A program made the position numbers and the translations under genes. Of a stretch of 64,000 nucleotides of DNA, positions 35,653 to 43,515 are shown in pieces. The stretch spans positions 144,479 through 208,478 of the forward strand of contig JALCPP010000006.1 in NCBI GenBank assembly GCA_022650485.1. Direction: 5' to 3'. The notes under the pieces are model-generated. The model saw only the letters and a program-made list of their open reading frames with translations. It had not been told where the DNA came from and searched no databases. Every line of letters begins with the position of its first letter. The first letter of the stretch is position 1. Origin of the DNA: Oscillospiraceae bacterium (GTDB lineage Bacteria > Bacillota > Clostridia > Oscillospirales > Acutalibacteraceae).

Positions 35653-35859
35653 TTAAAAAATATTATAGCATATCTCGGCGGTATTGCAAGTAAGCACTAA
35701 ATTTTTGCCGGTAATTTGATAAATCAGTGTTTTATTGTCGCCAAACCCGATTCTGCGGCACTGCGTGTCCACTTCCGCAATTCCGAGGAACAGCCCGATC
35801 AGGCCGAGCGTGCAGAACATGGAAACCAAAAAAATTTTTAAATTCGGATGTTTTGTCAT
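35653..35859 (-). CDS. Small membrane protein downstream of spoIIP
   Basis: 68 residues with one membrane segment near the N-terminus (IFLVSMFCTLGLIGLFLGIA), then a short soluble part containing CRRIGFGDNKTLIYQITG. GGAAGG lies upstream and the start is 21 nt after the spoIIP stop, so it is probably co-transcribed and may act in sporulation. I do not recognise the family. Confidence 0.6.
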   Translation of the reverse strand: MTKHPNLKIFLVSMFCTLGLIGLFLGIAEVDTQCRRIGFGDNKTLIYQITGKNLVLTCNTAEICYNIF

Positions 35860-35880
35860 TTCCTTTTTCCTTCCCTGTTT

Positions 35881-36951
35881 TCACGTCAGCTGTGACAGTG
35901 TTTTGGCAAGCGCTTTGCCGAACAGCTCGCCCCCATAGACCGACTCTTCCAGCGTGTTGGCATGCGTTCCGATTTCAACCAGCAACGACCCGTGGGTCAC
36001 ATTTTCATTGTACCGCCGGGCGCAGAAATTCAGCGGGCGCGCAAGATTCGGATACAGGTCCGCCATGGATTTCTGAAGCCGGACCGCAAGCCGAAAATTA
36101 TACTCCCAGTCGGGGAACCCAAGGTCGCCGTTGTCGTCGCAGCCGGAAATAATCATCACCTGCGCGGCCTTTTTTCCGTCCACCACCGCCGTCGGCTTCA
36201 GGCGGGTTCCGTCGGAACGGGTCATGGCGTCGCGGTGAAGATCGATGGTGACCTGAATACTCGGATACTGTTTCAGCAGTTTCTGCATGGTGACAAGCGA
36301 CCTGCTGTAAGAGCCGTTATAGACCGGGTAATCGTGATAGGTGGTGTCGTGCACCACACCGATTCCCACCGCCTGCAGCTGTTTTGCAATCTCGTCGCCA
36401 ACCGCGCAGACACTTTGCGTTTTATCCGTCGTGCGCGTCACCCCTTCAAAGGCTTCCGTCGTGTGCGTATGGTAAATCAGAACCTGCGGTTTCCCGTTTT
36501 TTTGGATTTTTACGTCCGGACGCTTTGCCAGCTCTTCTCCAATATCCACGCTGTGATGCTGATTGGAATTCTTCACATAAAAGTTTTCGTATTTGTTTCC
36601 TCCCGTGTTAATGCACATTTCCTCCACATCGCTGGGAAGGGAATCGCTTTTGCCGGACCCGGCGGACGGAGCGGACGACGGGGTCGAAGAGGCTTGGGAC
36701 GAAGAGCTCTGGGCAGACGGCGCAGAGGAGGAGTCCCGCGAAGAGGGGGCAGAGGAAGAACCGACGGTATCATCCTGTTCCTCTGCGCTGATATATTCTT
36801 CCGCCGCGCCGCAGGGCAGAATAAATCCAGCGGCCGCAACCGCTGTGTTTTGGCTGATTCCATCGGGAAGACGCATCGTAACGCACGCAACAGCCAAAAC
36901 GGCGAGCAGTGTTGACAGCGCTCCCATCCATTTTTCCGTACCCTTTTTCAT
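35881..36951 (-). CDS. spoIIP: Stage II sporulation protein P (SpoIIP)
   Basis: About 356 residues from the ATG at 36951 (GGAGG 6 nt upstream). An N-terminal membrane anchor (LSTLLAVLAVACVTM) and a Ser-rich linker precede the SpoIIP amidase/endopeptidase domain: QVLIYHTHTTEAFEG, QVTIDLHRDAM, and LLVEIGTHANTLEES supply the zinc-ligand and catalytic His/Glu residues. SpoIIP works with SpoIID and SpoIIM to remove septal peptidoglycan and drive engulfment. gpr lies directly upstream in the same direction, the same order as in Bacillus, so a gpr-spoIIP operon is likely. Confidence 0.93.
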   Translation of the reverse strand: MKKGTEKWMGALSTLLAVLAVACVTMRLPDGISQNTAVAAAGFILPCGAAEEYISAEEQDDTVGSSSAPSSRDSSSAPSAQSSSSQASSTPSSAPSAGSGKSDSLPSDVEEMCINTGGNKYENFYVKNSNQHHSVDIGEELAKRPDVKIQKNGKPQVLIYHTHTTEAFEGVTRTTDKTQSVCAVGDEIAKQLQAVGIGVVHDTTYHDYPVYNGSYSRSLVTMQKLLKQYPSIQVTIDLHRDAMTRSDGTRLKPTAVVDGKKAAQVMIISGCDDNGDLGFPDWEYNFRLAVRLQKSMADLYPNLARPLNFCARRYNENVTHGSLLVEIGTHANTLEESVYGGELFGKALAKTLSQLT

Positions 36952-37048
36952 ATCCTTCCTCCACACGTTTTCAAAATTATGTTTATGCAGAAAACAGTGG
37001 ATTCAGACCTCCGGCCTGGGTGACAGCCAAGGCACCGCGGCGCGCCGC

Positions 37049-37861
37049 TTACGTCAGCTCTTCGAATTCCTCCACGCTTAAAGAGGGATTCACGGCGCGG
37101 TTAATCCCCATGGAAAGGAGGCGCGCCCCCCGTTTGATAATTAAATCCACTTCACGCGGGGTCACCATCATGGAAGCGCCGCGCGGCGCAATCTTTTCCT
37201 GCGGCCCGTCGCGGCCCAGAAGATCGGAAGCCAGCGTGGCGGCATCCACAACCGTCGGAATTCCAAGGCTGATGACCGGCACGCCCAGCGTCTTCTGGTC
37301 AATGCGCGGCCGTGAATTTCCGACACCGGAGCCGGGGGACACCCCCGCGGAACTGATTTGAACCGTACATCCCAGCCGTGACGGAGTCCTTGCGGCCAGC
37401 GCGTCCACGGTCACCACCGCGGCGGGCTTAATTTCCCCCACCACCGCGCGCAGCACTTCAAACGCTTCCATTCCCGTGCAGCCCAGCACCCCCGGGCTGA
37501 TCACCGCGACCGGCCGCAGGCCGTCCAGCCCCGTGACGCGCGCCAGCTCCCCTTTAATATAGCGCGTGGCAAGCACCTCCTCGGCGGCCAAAGGTCCCAG
37601 CGCGTCCGGAGTCATGCTTCGGTTGCCCAGCCCCGCCGCAAGAACCATCCCTTCCTCCGGCAAAAGGTTTTCCAGCTCGGAAGCTATCAGATTCAGCAGT
37701 GAATCATCGGAATCAATGTGGTCTGAAATCGCCTGGACTTCCATGGTTACATACGTTCTTCCGTGGTCGTCAATTCTGGTCAGAACGCAGCCGTCCTGTT
37801 CCGTTCGCACCTGTTTTGCAGGTTCTGTGGATTCCAGTGCCAGGTCTGTTCGGAAATTCAT
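37049..37861 (-). CDS. gpr: Germination protease GPR
   Basis: About 270 residues starting MNFRTDLALESTE; typical motifs follow, including GLGNRSMTPDALGPLAAEEV, SPGVLGCTGMEAFEVLRAV, VDALAARTPSRLGCTVQI, and SMGINRAVNPSLSVEEFEEL. GPR degrades small acid-soluble spore proteins at germination after autoprocessing of its N-terminal propeptide. The ATG at 37861 has a GAGGGG upstream; a GTG two codons earlier is possible. It is divergent from rpsT, the arrangement seen in Bacillus. Confidence 0.95.
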   Translation of the reverse strand: MNFRTDLALESTEPAKQVRTEQDGCVLTRIDDHGRTYVTMEVQAISDHIDSDDSLLNLIASELENLLPEEGMVLAAGLGNRSMTPDALGPLAAEEVLATRYIKGELARVTGLDGLRPVAVISPGVLGCTGMEAFEVLRAVVGEIKPAAVVTVDALAARTPSRLGCTVQISSAGVSPGSGVGNSRPRIDQKTLGVPVISLGIPTVVDAATLASDLLGRDGPQEKIAPRGASMMVTPREVDLIIKRGARLLSMGINRAVNPSLSVEEFEELT

Positions 37862-37891
37862 TTCCACTCTTCCCCTCTTTTTAAAAAAATC

Positions 37892-37920
37892 TTGCTTTTT
37901 CTTTGCATCAATGATATTAT
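37892..37920 (+). promoter_or_regulatory. rpsT promoter
   Basis: TTGCTT, 17 bp, TATTAT, about 35 nt before the S20 start codon. Confidence 0.65.
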
Positions 37921-37954
37921 TAGTTGTAAAACTATGCTTAAAGGAGGTTGTATC

Positions 37955-38218
37955 ATGCCAAATATTAAATCGGCCAAAAAGCGCGTAAGAGTTATTGCCA
38001 CCAAAACTCTGATTAATAAGTCCGCATCCGCGGAACTGAAAACGGATATAAAGAAAGCCGTTCTCGCTGCGAACAGCGGCGATGAGAGCAGTGTGGAATC
38101 GGTAAAGGCCGCCGTCAGAAAAATTGACCAGGCTGTTGCCAAGGGACTCCTGCACAAAAACAACGCTGCAAGAAAAAAATCTGCGCTTACCCGTAAGCTG
38201 AACGCGGCAAAAGCATAA
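37955..38218 (+). CDS. rpsT: 30S ribosomal protein S20
   Basis: 87 residues, MPNIKSAKKRVRV at the N-terminus and LLHKNNAARKKSALTRKLNA at the C-terminus, as in all S20 proteins, which bind 16S rRNA near helix 44. The Shine-Dalgarno AAAGGAGG is near-perfect. Monocistronic, with its own promoter and terminator. Confidence 0.98.
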   Translation: MPNIKSAKKRVRVIATKTLINKSASAELKTDIKKAVLAANSGDESSVESVKAAVRKIDQAVAKGLLHKNNAARKKSALTRKLNAAKA

Positions 38219-38238
38219 ATTTCTTTCTCGCGTAAAGC

Positions 38239-38268
38239 AAAAGCAGAGCGGTATGCCCTGCTTTTTTT
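38239..38268 (+). terminator. rpsT terminator
   Basis: AAAGCAGAGC pairs with GCCCTGCTTT (one mismatch) and runs into a T tract, about 20 nt after the rpsT stop. Confidence 0.85.
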
Positions 38269-38297
38269 ATTATCCGCCTGTTTTTCCCGCCGGGCAA

Positions 38298-38326
38298 TTG
38301 ACATTTTGCCGCTTTTTGATTATCAT
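38298..38326 (+). promoter_or_regulatory. Promoter of a 50-residue membrane protein gene
   Basis: TTGACA (38298-38303), 17 bp, TATCAT (38321-38326): a strong match in an otherwise short intergenic region, arguing that the small ORF behind it is expressed. Confidence 0.72.
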
Positions 38327-38372
38327 GAGGATAAACGAAGTTGAAGCCATCGTGCTTACGGAGGTGCTCGAT

Positions 38373-38525
38373 TTGAAAAATACCGGAAAGCTGAATCTGC
38401 TGCTGACGATTTTGTCCTCGGCTGCCGCAATGGTCGCTGTGGCGGTTGCCGTCGTTCTCTTCTTTGAGAAAAAGAAAAAGGACGAGGAAGAGCTTGAGCA
38501 TTACCTTGACTGTTCCATCCAATAA
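38373..38525 (+). CDS. 50-residue single-span membrane protein
   Basis: Starts at a TTG with GGAGGTG 6 nt upstream. The product is KNTGKLNLL, then one membrane segment (LTILSSAAAMVAVAVAVVLF) and a charged tail (FEKKKKDEEELEHYLDC). It has its own promoter and terminator. Function unknown; it could be a small regulatory or scaffold membrane protein. Confidence 0.65.
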   Translation: MKNTGKLNLLLTILSSAAAMVAVAVAVVLFFEKKKKDEEELEHYLDCSIQ

Positions 38526-38550
38526 TAATCCAACGCGGCGCTGCGTTCCA

Positions 38551-38579
38551 CGGACAGGTAAACACCTGTCCGTTTTTTA
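38551..38579 (+). terminator. Terminator of the 50-residue protein gene
   Basis: CGGACAGGT-aaac-ACCTGTCCG, a perfect 9-bp stem, followed by six T residues. Confidence 0.92.
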
Positions 38580-38774
38580 TGGGCGCCAACCGGCTTTCTG
38601 CATGCGGGCCCGCCTTTTTCTGCTGCGTTCCATCTGCCTTTTTACCAAACGGTAAACATATTTTGCCACCTGCCACAGAATTGTAAACAAAATGCTGCCG
38701 CTGGCAAGCCGGAAAATCCGCCAGGCCAGGCTGGCATAGCGATACCCCGCTTTCGCGTACTGAAACGCCGGGTT
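38577..38774 (-). CDS. Possible small basic membrane protein, start unresolved
   Basis: A minus-strand open frame of about 65 codons begins around the spoVAE stop and encodes YRYASLAWRIFRLASGSILF, then a hydrophobic TILWQVAKYVY and a strongly basic end (RSRKRRARMQK). The composition looks like a genuine peptide with one membrane helix. I find no ATG, GTG or TTG with a ribosome-binding site at a sensible place; the frame stays open back into spoVAE. It could be reached by reinitiation or a frameshift from spoVAE, or be spurious. Confidence 0.3.
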   Translation of the reverse strand, partial: NPAFQYAKAGYRYASLAWRIFRLASGSILFTILWQVAKYVYRLVKRQMERSRKRRARMQKAGWRP

Positions 38775-39129
38775 AGCTCTTATCCCCCGATTTTGAAAAC
38801 AAAGCGGCCAGGTAGCCGAAGAACACCGCCGCCGCGATACCGGCAGCCCCCGCCGTCACTCCGCCGGAAAACACGCCCAGCAGGCCGTGTTCCCTGACGG
38901 CTTCCAGCGTGCCTTTCGCCATCAGATATCCAAACCCCGTCAGCGGAACGGTCGCCCCGCACCCGGCAAAGTCGACCAGCGGCTGATAAACGCCCAGCGC
39001 GCCGAGCAGCACGCCCAGCGTGACAAACGTCACCAGAATCCTGGCCGGTGTCATTTTGGTGAAATCGATCAACAGCTGGCCCACCACGCAGATGGCCCCG
39101 CCGATGAGAAACGCCCAAACAAAATCCAT
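38773..39129 (-). CDS. spoVAE: Stage V sporulation protein AE (SpoVAE)
   Basis: 118 residues from the ATG at 39129 (GAGGTG 7 nt upstream). Very hydrophobic with the family signature: FLIGGAICVVGQLLIDFTKM, ILVTFVTLGVLLGALGVYQP, and CGATVPLTGFGYLMAKGTLE. SpoVA proteins form the channel for dipicolinic acid uptake into the forespore and release at germination. The usual partners spoVAC and spoVAD are not next to it; here it stands alone, divergent from a HAD gene. Confidence 0.92.
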   Translation of the reverse strand: MDFVWAFLIGGAICVVGQLLIDFTKMTPARILVTFVTLGVLLGALGVYQPLVDFAGCGATVPLTGFGYLMAKGTLEAVREHGLLGVFSGGVTAGAAGIAAAVFFGYLAALFSKSGDKS

Positions 39130-39192
39130 TGCTAAACACCTCAAATCTAGTTTCGCCCACGGCTTGAATTGTATACATATCAGGAGGAAAAA

Positions 39193-39984
39193 ATGAACCC
39201 AAAAACCATATTTTTCGATCTTGACGGAACTCTGCTCGGCACAAAGAACGGCCAAAAATTTCAAATTCCGCACAGCGCTCTGCGCGCGCTTTCCCGTCTG
39301 CGGGAAAACGGGCACCGGATCGCGGTCTGCTCCGGCCGTCAGGAAGCCTTTATCCACAAATTTTTTCCGGGCCTGTTTCAAAGCTATGTTGCACAGAACG
39401 GCGCGCACGTTGTCGTTGACGGAAAAACGGTGCTGGACCGGATTCTGCCGGAAGAGCGGGTGAAAAGCCTTGCAAAGCATTTTGATTCTTTCGGATGCGG
39501 CTATGTCTTCCTGGGAAAACAGCACGGCTGGGCACGGAACATTCCGGACCGGCTGTTCGGGAGCATCGAAGAAATTTACAGCCTGCCGCATTTTTTAATC
39601 CGTGAGTGGGAACCAAATCAGGTAAAGGCCGGCATGATGGATTTTGTGTTTGAAACGGATGAGGAGTACAAAAAATGCGCCGGCGCGTTCACCGGCGGCA
39701 TGATTCTGAACCGCCACCCGGGCGGGCTGACCAGCGACCTGAGCTTCCCGGAATGGGACAAAGGGAAGGGAATCGGCGCATTTTTGTCCCAAGCCGGCAT
39801 TGCAAAAGAGGACACGGTCGCGTTTGGTGACGGCTACAACGATGTGTCCATGATGGAGTCGGTCGGCTGTGCCGTTGCCATGGGCAACGCCGTCGACAAA
39901 GTAAAGCAAAAAGCCGATTATGTCACCACCCCGATTTTCGAGGACGGAATTGAAAACGGATTACAACATTTGGGATTGCTCTAA
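39193..39984 (+). CDS. Cof-type HAD-superfamily sugar/nucleotide phosphatase
   Basis: 263 residues from the ATG at 39193 with AGGAGG upstream. HAD motif I is FFDLDGTLLG, motif II is in RIAVCSGRQEAF, and the late motifs are KGIGAFL and VAFGDGYNDVSMMESVGCAV. The Cof-like C2 cap lies between. These enzymes dephosphorylate sugar phosphates, FMN, PLP precursors and similar; substrate unknown. Confidence 0.9.
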   Translation: MNPKTIFFDLDGTLLGTKNGQKFQIPHSALRALSRLRENGHRIAVCSGRQEAFIHKFFPGLFQSYVAQNGAHVVVDGKTVLDRILPEERVKSLAKHFDSFGCGYVFLGKQHGWARNIPDRLFGSIEEIYSLPHFLIREWEPNQVKAGMMDFVFETDEEYKKCAGAFTGGMILNRHPGGLTSDLSFPEWDKGKGIGAFLSQAGIAKEDTVAFGDGYNDVSMMESVGCAVAMGNAVDKVKQKADYVTTPIFEDGIENGLQHLGLL

Positions 39985-40057
39985 AATATCTGTACCTGGT
40001 TTCACCCGGGCAGGACCCAAAAAAATTTTGCACGATTCTTGTAGGTCCGCCGTTACG

Positions 40058-40297
40058 ATGAAATCGGACACCACCCATGATTTTTCTCTGACACAGGGTA
40101 AGAGCTACACCTTTAAGCTCACAGGAGCGGCCTCGTTCCATCCCGGCACCAACGGTATTTTTAAAACAGAGCTGGTGTCGCGCTCCGGCGGGGATTCTTA
40201 TGACCGGATTACGGCCGTCGGAACTGCCGGCTCTTCCTCCGGGTTTTACATGAGCGCGCCGAAACGAATCTGCGTTGTGACTTTGCCCGCCGTGTAG
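40058..40297 (+). pseudogene. Remnant of a clostridial C-terminal surface domain
   Basis: A 79-codon frame starting at an ATG without a clear ribosome-binding site. The product, SDTTHDFSLTQGKSYTFKLT followed by a segment ending TAGSSSGFYMSAPKRICVV, resembles the C-terminal domain (DTTxDFxxKxGxxYxFK ... AIGTxGxSTGxY) that ends many clostridial cell-wall hydrolases and surface proteins. Here it has no catalytic or signal part, directly follows an unrelated HAD gene and stops before a terminator, so I read it as the 3' relic of a lost gene. A free-standing expressed domain is the alternative. Confidence 0.5.
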
Positions 40298-40344
40298 CCC
40301 GGCTCACGGTTCTAGCCCCCGCCTTTCATTGCCCTTTTTACAGA

Positions 40345-40403
40345 TAAAAAAACATCCCCGCACGGAATCAGTACGCCAACCAGATTCCATGCGGGGATGT
40401 TGT
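40345..40403 (-). terminator. Terminator of the P-type-ATPase-like gene
   Basis: On the minus strand ACATCCCCGC..GGAATC pairs with GATTCC..GCGGGGATGT (one 2-nt internal loop) and is followed by TTTTTTT, about 25 nt beyond the stop at 40426. Confidence 0.85.
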
Positions 40404-40425
40404 CTAATTAAAATAAAAGAAACAC

Positions 40426-43400
40426 TTACGGCCTGCGCAGGCGCGGCACAAAAAGGATTGCCGCGGCCCAGAACGCTTCGTAAATACAAAGTGCGGTCAG
40501 GCTGAGATGTTTCAGTCCGGAAGTAAAGGACAGAAGCGCCACAAGCGCAAAGCCAAGCGCAACCGCGGCGACCTGCAATGCAACGGCAATGGAAATGTTG
40601 GCACGCTGCCGGATACAGGCAGTCAGCAGGCGTATCATGGCGCCCGCACGCCCCGATGTGGCAATCATCGCATCCGCGCGGTCCGGTTCCGCAGAAACCA
40701 GACCGGTGTAAACCTTTCCGAGCTGTTCCGGCAGAACAACAATCTCCTGCTCATACAGCCCAAAGCTTTCCGCCAGAAAACGCGGGGTGATATTCGGGTC
40801 GCTGGTGCGTACAATCAGGCTGATCCCGTTGCGCCCCATACGCCGGAGCAGCTGCGAACGCCGCAGGTCGGAATGATAATTAATGATAAACATGGCGACC
40901 AGCGTGCCGCCGGAAGCCAGATACTCCAGCCGTTTTCCGCTTTGGATGTATTTCTTTTCATAGTCGCGCGACGGCGGCTCGATTCCATGCGCCCGCATCA
41001 GTTCATGGGTGCCAACCAGAATCTGACGCCCGGAAACAATTCCGCTGACCCCTCTGCCATCCTCATAGACGGTATCGCTGATCTTGGGCAGAATTTCCCT
41101 GCGGCTTTTGATAATCTGATCAAACAAATCGGAAAGCGGCCCGCCGACCGTGCACATCAACGCTGCGGCATCCAGAATTGCCTCATCGATGCGCTGACCC
41201 GCAAAGGTGCGGATTCCGTTTAAAATTACGGTTCCGCGCGGGAACAGGTCCTCCGCGTCCAGCATGACGGCATTGGCGGCGCTGAACCGGTCAATTGCCG
41301 CCCATCCCGCCACCATGGAAGCGCTGTGCCGGGCAATCCCGCAAAGGCGCGAAACCGGCTGATTGACACACAGCATATTGGTAAACGGAACACAAATCAG
41401 GCAGGAGGCCGCCAGAACGGTCAGGGCGGAACCCGCGTTGCTCGGGGTCAGGAACACGGTGGCGGCACACAGCGCCAAACTGAGCAGAAAACCGGCCGGT
41501 GCCATCACCTGCGAAATCCGGTCCGCCGGGTCCGGCGTGTAAGAAAGACGCAGAAAGCCCTGCAGGAACAAGGATTCCGACTGATAGGCAATGTGCGGAT
41601 CGCCGAGCACACTGTCACCGGCTAACCGCAGGGAAGTATTGTAATCGCCGTACAGCCGCACCGCATATTTTTTATTTTTGGTGCAAAGAAATTTAAAGTT
41701 TGCAAAAATACGTCTCGCCATACTGAACTTGCCGGCGGTGTTGAGGAACAGCGCGACGGCGGCAAGGGGAGCGTACAGCCGGATTCCGTCCGGAATTCCA
41801 AGGACCAGCAGAACAATATTCTGAACCAGAGCGGCCAGTATCGCCACGGCCACCGCCGTATCCGCATTTGCCTGAAGGGAAGTCAGCCCCTTGATTCCAT
41901 TCCAGAGCGTTGAACCGCTGAAACCCGCCGCAATCACCAGGAATGCAAGCTGAATGACCGGATAGGACGGACCGTCAAAGATCATATGTACCTCCGGCGG
42001 CAGCACCGCCGGATACTCTGTGACAAGGCCAACCACAAGCAGAATTAAAGTCGCAATTCCCGTAACGGCCAGCCGAAGCGACAGCCTTGTCACGTTTCGG
42101 AGCAAATCATGATGAACAGAGGGCGCATCCGCACGGTCGGTGTAATCATCCAGCTCCTCCGGTTCCTCCGGCTGTTCCGGGTCGAATTCATCGGGTTCTT
42201 CCGCGCCGAACAGGCGGAACCTGCGCTTTGAGCCGCGCATCGGACCGGCCGGTTCCTCCGGCGGAGCGGGCGGTTCTTCTTCCGCCTTGCCGGAAATCGG
42301 AAGCGGTTCCGCCGGGGCAGAATCCCCGCAAGGTTCCTTCTCCTGTTCCGGTTCGCCGGGCTCTTCAGGCTCCGGTGCGGCTTCCGTCTGCAATTTCTCA
42401 GTCTCTTCCGGTTCCGTCACAGCGTTCTTTTCCGATTCACCGGGTTCCTGCGGTTCCGGAAACGGAATCGGCTCGGGCGGCTCCGGCATCGGACTGTTTT
42501 CCGCCTCTGCTTCCAAAAGCTCTTTCAGGCCGCACGGGCGAATCACATGCACCGGAGCAGCGCACGCCCGGTACTGCGGCCTTGCCCTGTCCTCCGGGTC
42601 TGTCCGCGGCGGCGGAACCCGGCGGTCCTCCCGGGCACAAGGGGGCGTCTTCTGCGGCTCCTTGATTGGGGCAGGCTCTTTTTCCTCCGCTTTTACGGGG
42701 GATTTTTGGGGTTCCGGCACAAAGGCATCCTGCGGCTGCACTTCCTGCGGTGTTTCTTCTGAAACAGACGTTTCAGACCGTGTGGGCGGCTGCGGATCCG
42801 GTGCCGGCACCGGCGGCTTGACAACCGGCTCACGCTGCGGGCCGGGGGATACCACAGGTTTTGGGGCAGGCTCCGGCTGCGGAATTTCCGGAACAGACGG
42901 GCCTGGCGCCGGCACCTCCGGCGGCTGTACCGGTTCGCCCTGGGGGAAGAGTTCCTCCGGGTCAAACCCCGCTTTCTGCATAATTTTCTGCAGTCGTTCC
43001 TGGCGCTCGCGATGGATGCGGTCAAACGTTTCCGCCATATCCGGCCCGTCGGTTTTCCCGGGTTCGTCAAACAGGTAGGAAAAGGCGGACCCACTGTCCG
43101 TTTTCTCCTTTCCGCCCTCGTCGTCCGGTCGGACGGTCTTTTCATATTCCCTGCGGTATTCCTCCAGAGGGCGCAGCTGTAGCCCGTAGTAAAGGTCATC
43201 CTCTTCACGGAATTCTTCCCGCTTTTTGCGGCGCCCAAGCCGTGAAAACCAATGCTTTTTCTTCTTTTCCGGTTCCGGCGGCTGTTCTATTTCAGAAGGC
43301 TTTCCATTCTCCGCCTCGTCGCCTGCCTCCATGTTGAGCGCGCGGCGCGCCCCCTGCAGAACTTCCTCCCGGTTTGGCGGGGATTTCTTTGGGGAACTTT

Positions 43401-43497
43401 TTGTGTGAGCGGGTTCGCTCCCTTTGATAATATGTGCCTCCGCTAGAATTTCTTCGACCGAATAATCTTTTTGCGGAGCTTTTCCGTTTTCGTTCAT
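40426..43497 (-). CDS. Degenerate P-type ATPase-like membrane protein with a long Pro/Glu-rich cytoplasmic tail
   Basis: 1023 residues. Residues 1 to about 460 are low-complexity, rich in Pro and Glu with acidic blocks (QPEEPEELDDY). From about 461 on it follows a P1B-type ATPase: paired early helices, GIKGLTSLQANADTAVAVAI, an actuator-like loop, the TM6 region, P and N domains (GRGVSGIVSGRQILVGTHEL) and two final helices. Yet the catalytic motifs are gone. DKTGTLT is DAEDLFP (Asp747 stays, the rest is lost), CPC in TM6 is SCLICVPF (about 696), TGDN is TSDPN (about 898), and GDGxNDxPAL is ATSGRAGAM (about 945). The actuator TGE is not recognisable. I infer a membrane pseudoenzyme, not a pump. 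GGGAGAG precedes the ATG, and the frame is intact over 3 kb, so it is under selection. rlmB lies just upstream. Confidence 0.8.
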   Translation of the reverse strand: MNENGKAPQKDYSVEEILAEAHIIKGSEPAHTKSSPKKSPPNREEVLQGARRALNMEAGDEAENGKPSEIEQPPEPEKKKKHWFSRLGRRKKREEFREEDDLYYGLQLRPLEEYRREYEKTVRPDDEGGKEKTDSGSAFSYLFDEPGKTDGPDMAETFDRIHRERQERLQKIMQKAGFDPEELFPQGEPVQPPEVPAPGPSVPEIPQPEPAPKPVVSPGPQREPVVKPPVPAPDPQPPTRSETSVSEETPQEVQPQDAFVPEPQKSPVKAEEKEPAPIKEPQKTPPCAREDRRVPPPRTDPEDRARPQYRACAAPVHVIRPCGLKELLEAEAENSPMPEPPEPIPFPEPQEPGESEKNAVTEPEETEKLQTEAAPEPEEPGEPEQEKEPCGDSAPAEPLPISGKAEEEPPAPPEEPAGPMRGSKRRFRLFGAEEPDEFDPEQPEEPEELDDYTDRADAPSVHHDLLRNVTRLSLRLAVTGIATLILLVVGLVTEYPAVLPPEVHMIFDGPSYPVIQLAFLVIAAGFSGSTLWNGIKGLTSLQANADTAVAVAILAALVQNIVLLVLGIPDGIRLYAPLAAVALFLNTAGKFSMARRIFANFKFLCTKNKKYAVRLYGDYNTSLRLAGDSVLGDPHIAYQSESLFLQGFLRLSYTPDPADRISQVMAPAGFLLSLALCAATVFLTPSNAGSALTVLAASCLICVPFTNMLCVNQPVSRLCGIARHSASMVAGWAAIDRFSAANAVMLDAEDLFPRGTVILNGIRTFAGQRIDEAILDAAALMCTVGGPLSDLFDQIIKSRREILPKISDTVYEDGRGVSGIVSGRQILVGTHELMRAHGIEPPSRDYEKKYIQSGKRLEYLASGGTLVAMFIINYHSDLRRSQLLRRMGRNGISLIVRTSDPNITPRFLAESFGLYEQEIVVLPEQLGKVYTGLVSAEPDRADAMIATSGRAGAMIRLLTACIRQRANISIAVALQVAAVALGFALVALLSFTSGLKHLSLTALCIYEAFWAAAILFVPRLRRP

Positions 43498-43515
43498 TCG
43501 ATCCGCTCTCCCGTG

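Noticed and set aside
35962..36915. A 317-codon plus-strand frame across spoIIP with an Arg/Gly-rich end
   Set aside because: Antisense reading of the SpoIIP Ser-rich linker; no start signal.
42287..43078. A Ser/Gly-rich plus-strand frame resembling a low-complexity surface protein
   Set aside because: It is the antisense of the Pro/Glu-rich tail of the P-type-ATPase-like gene.
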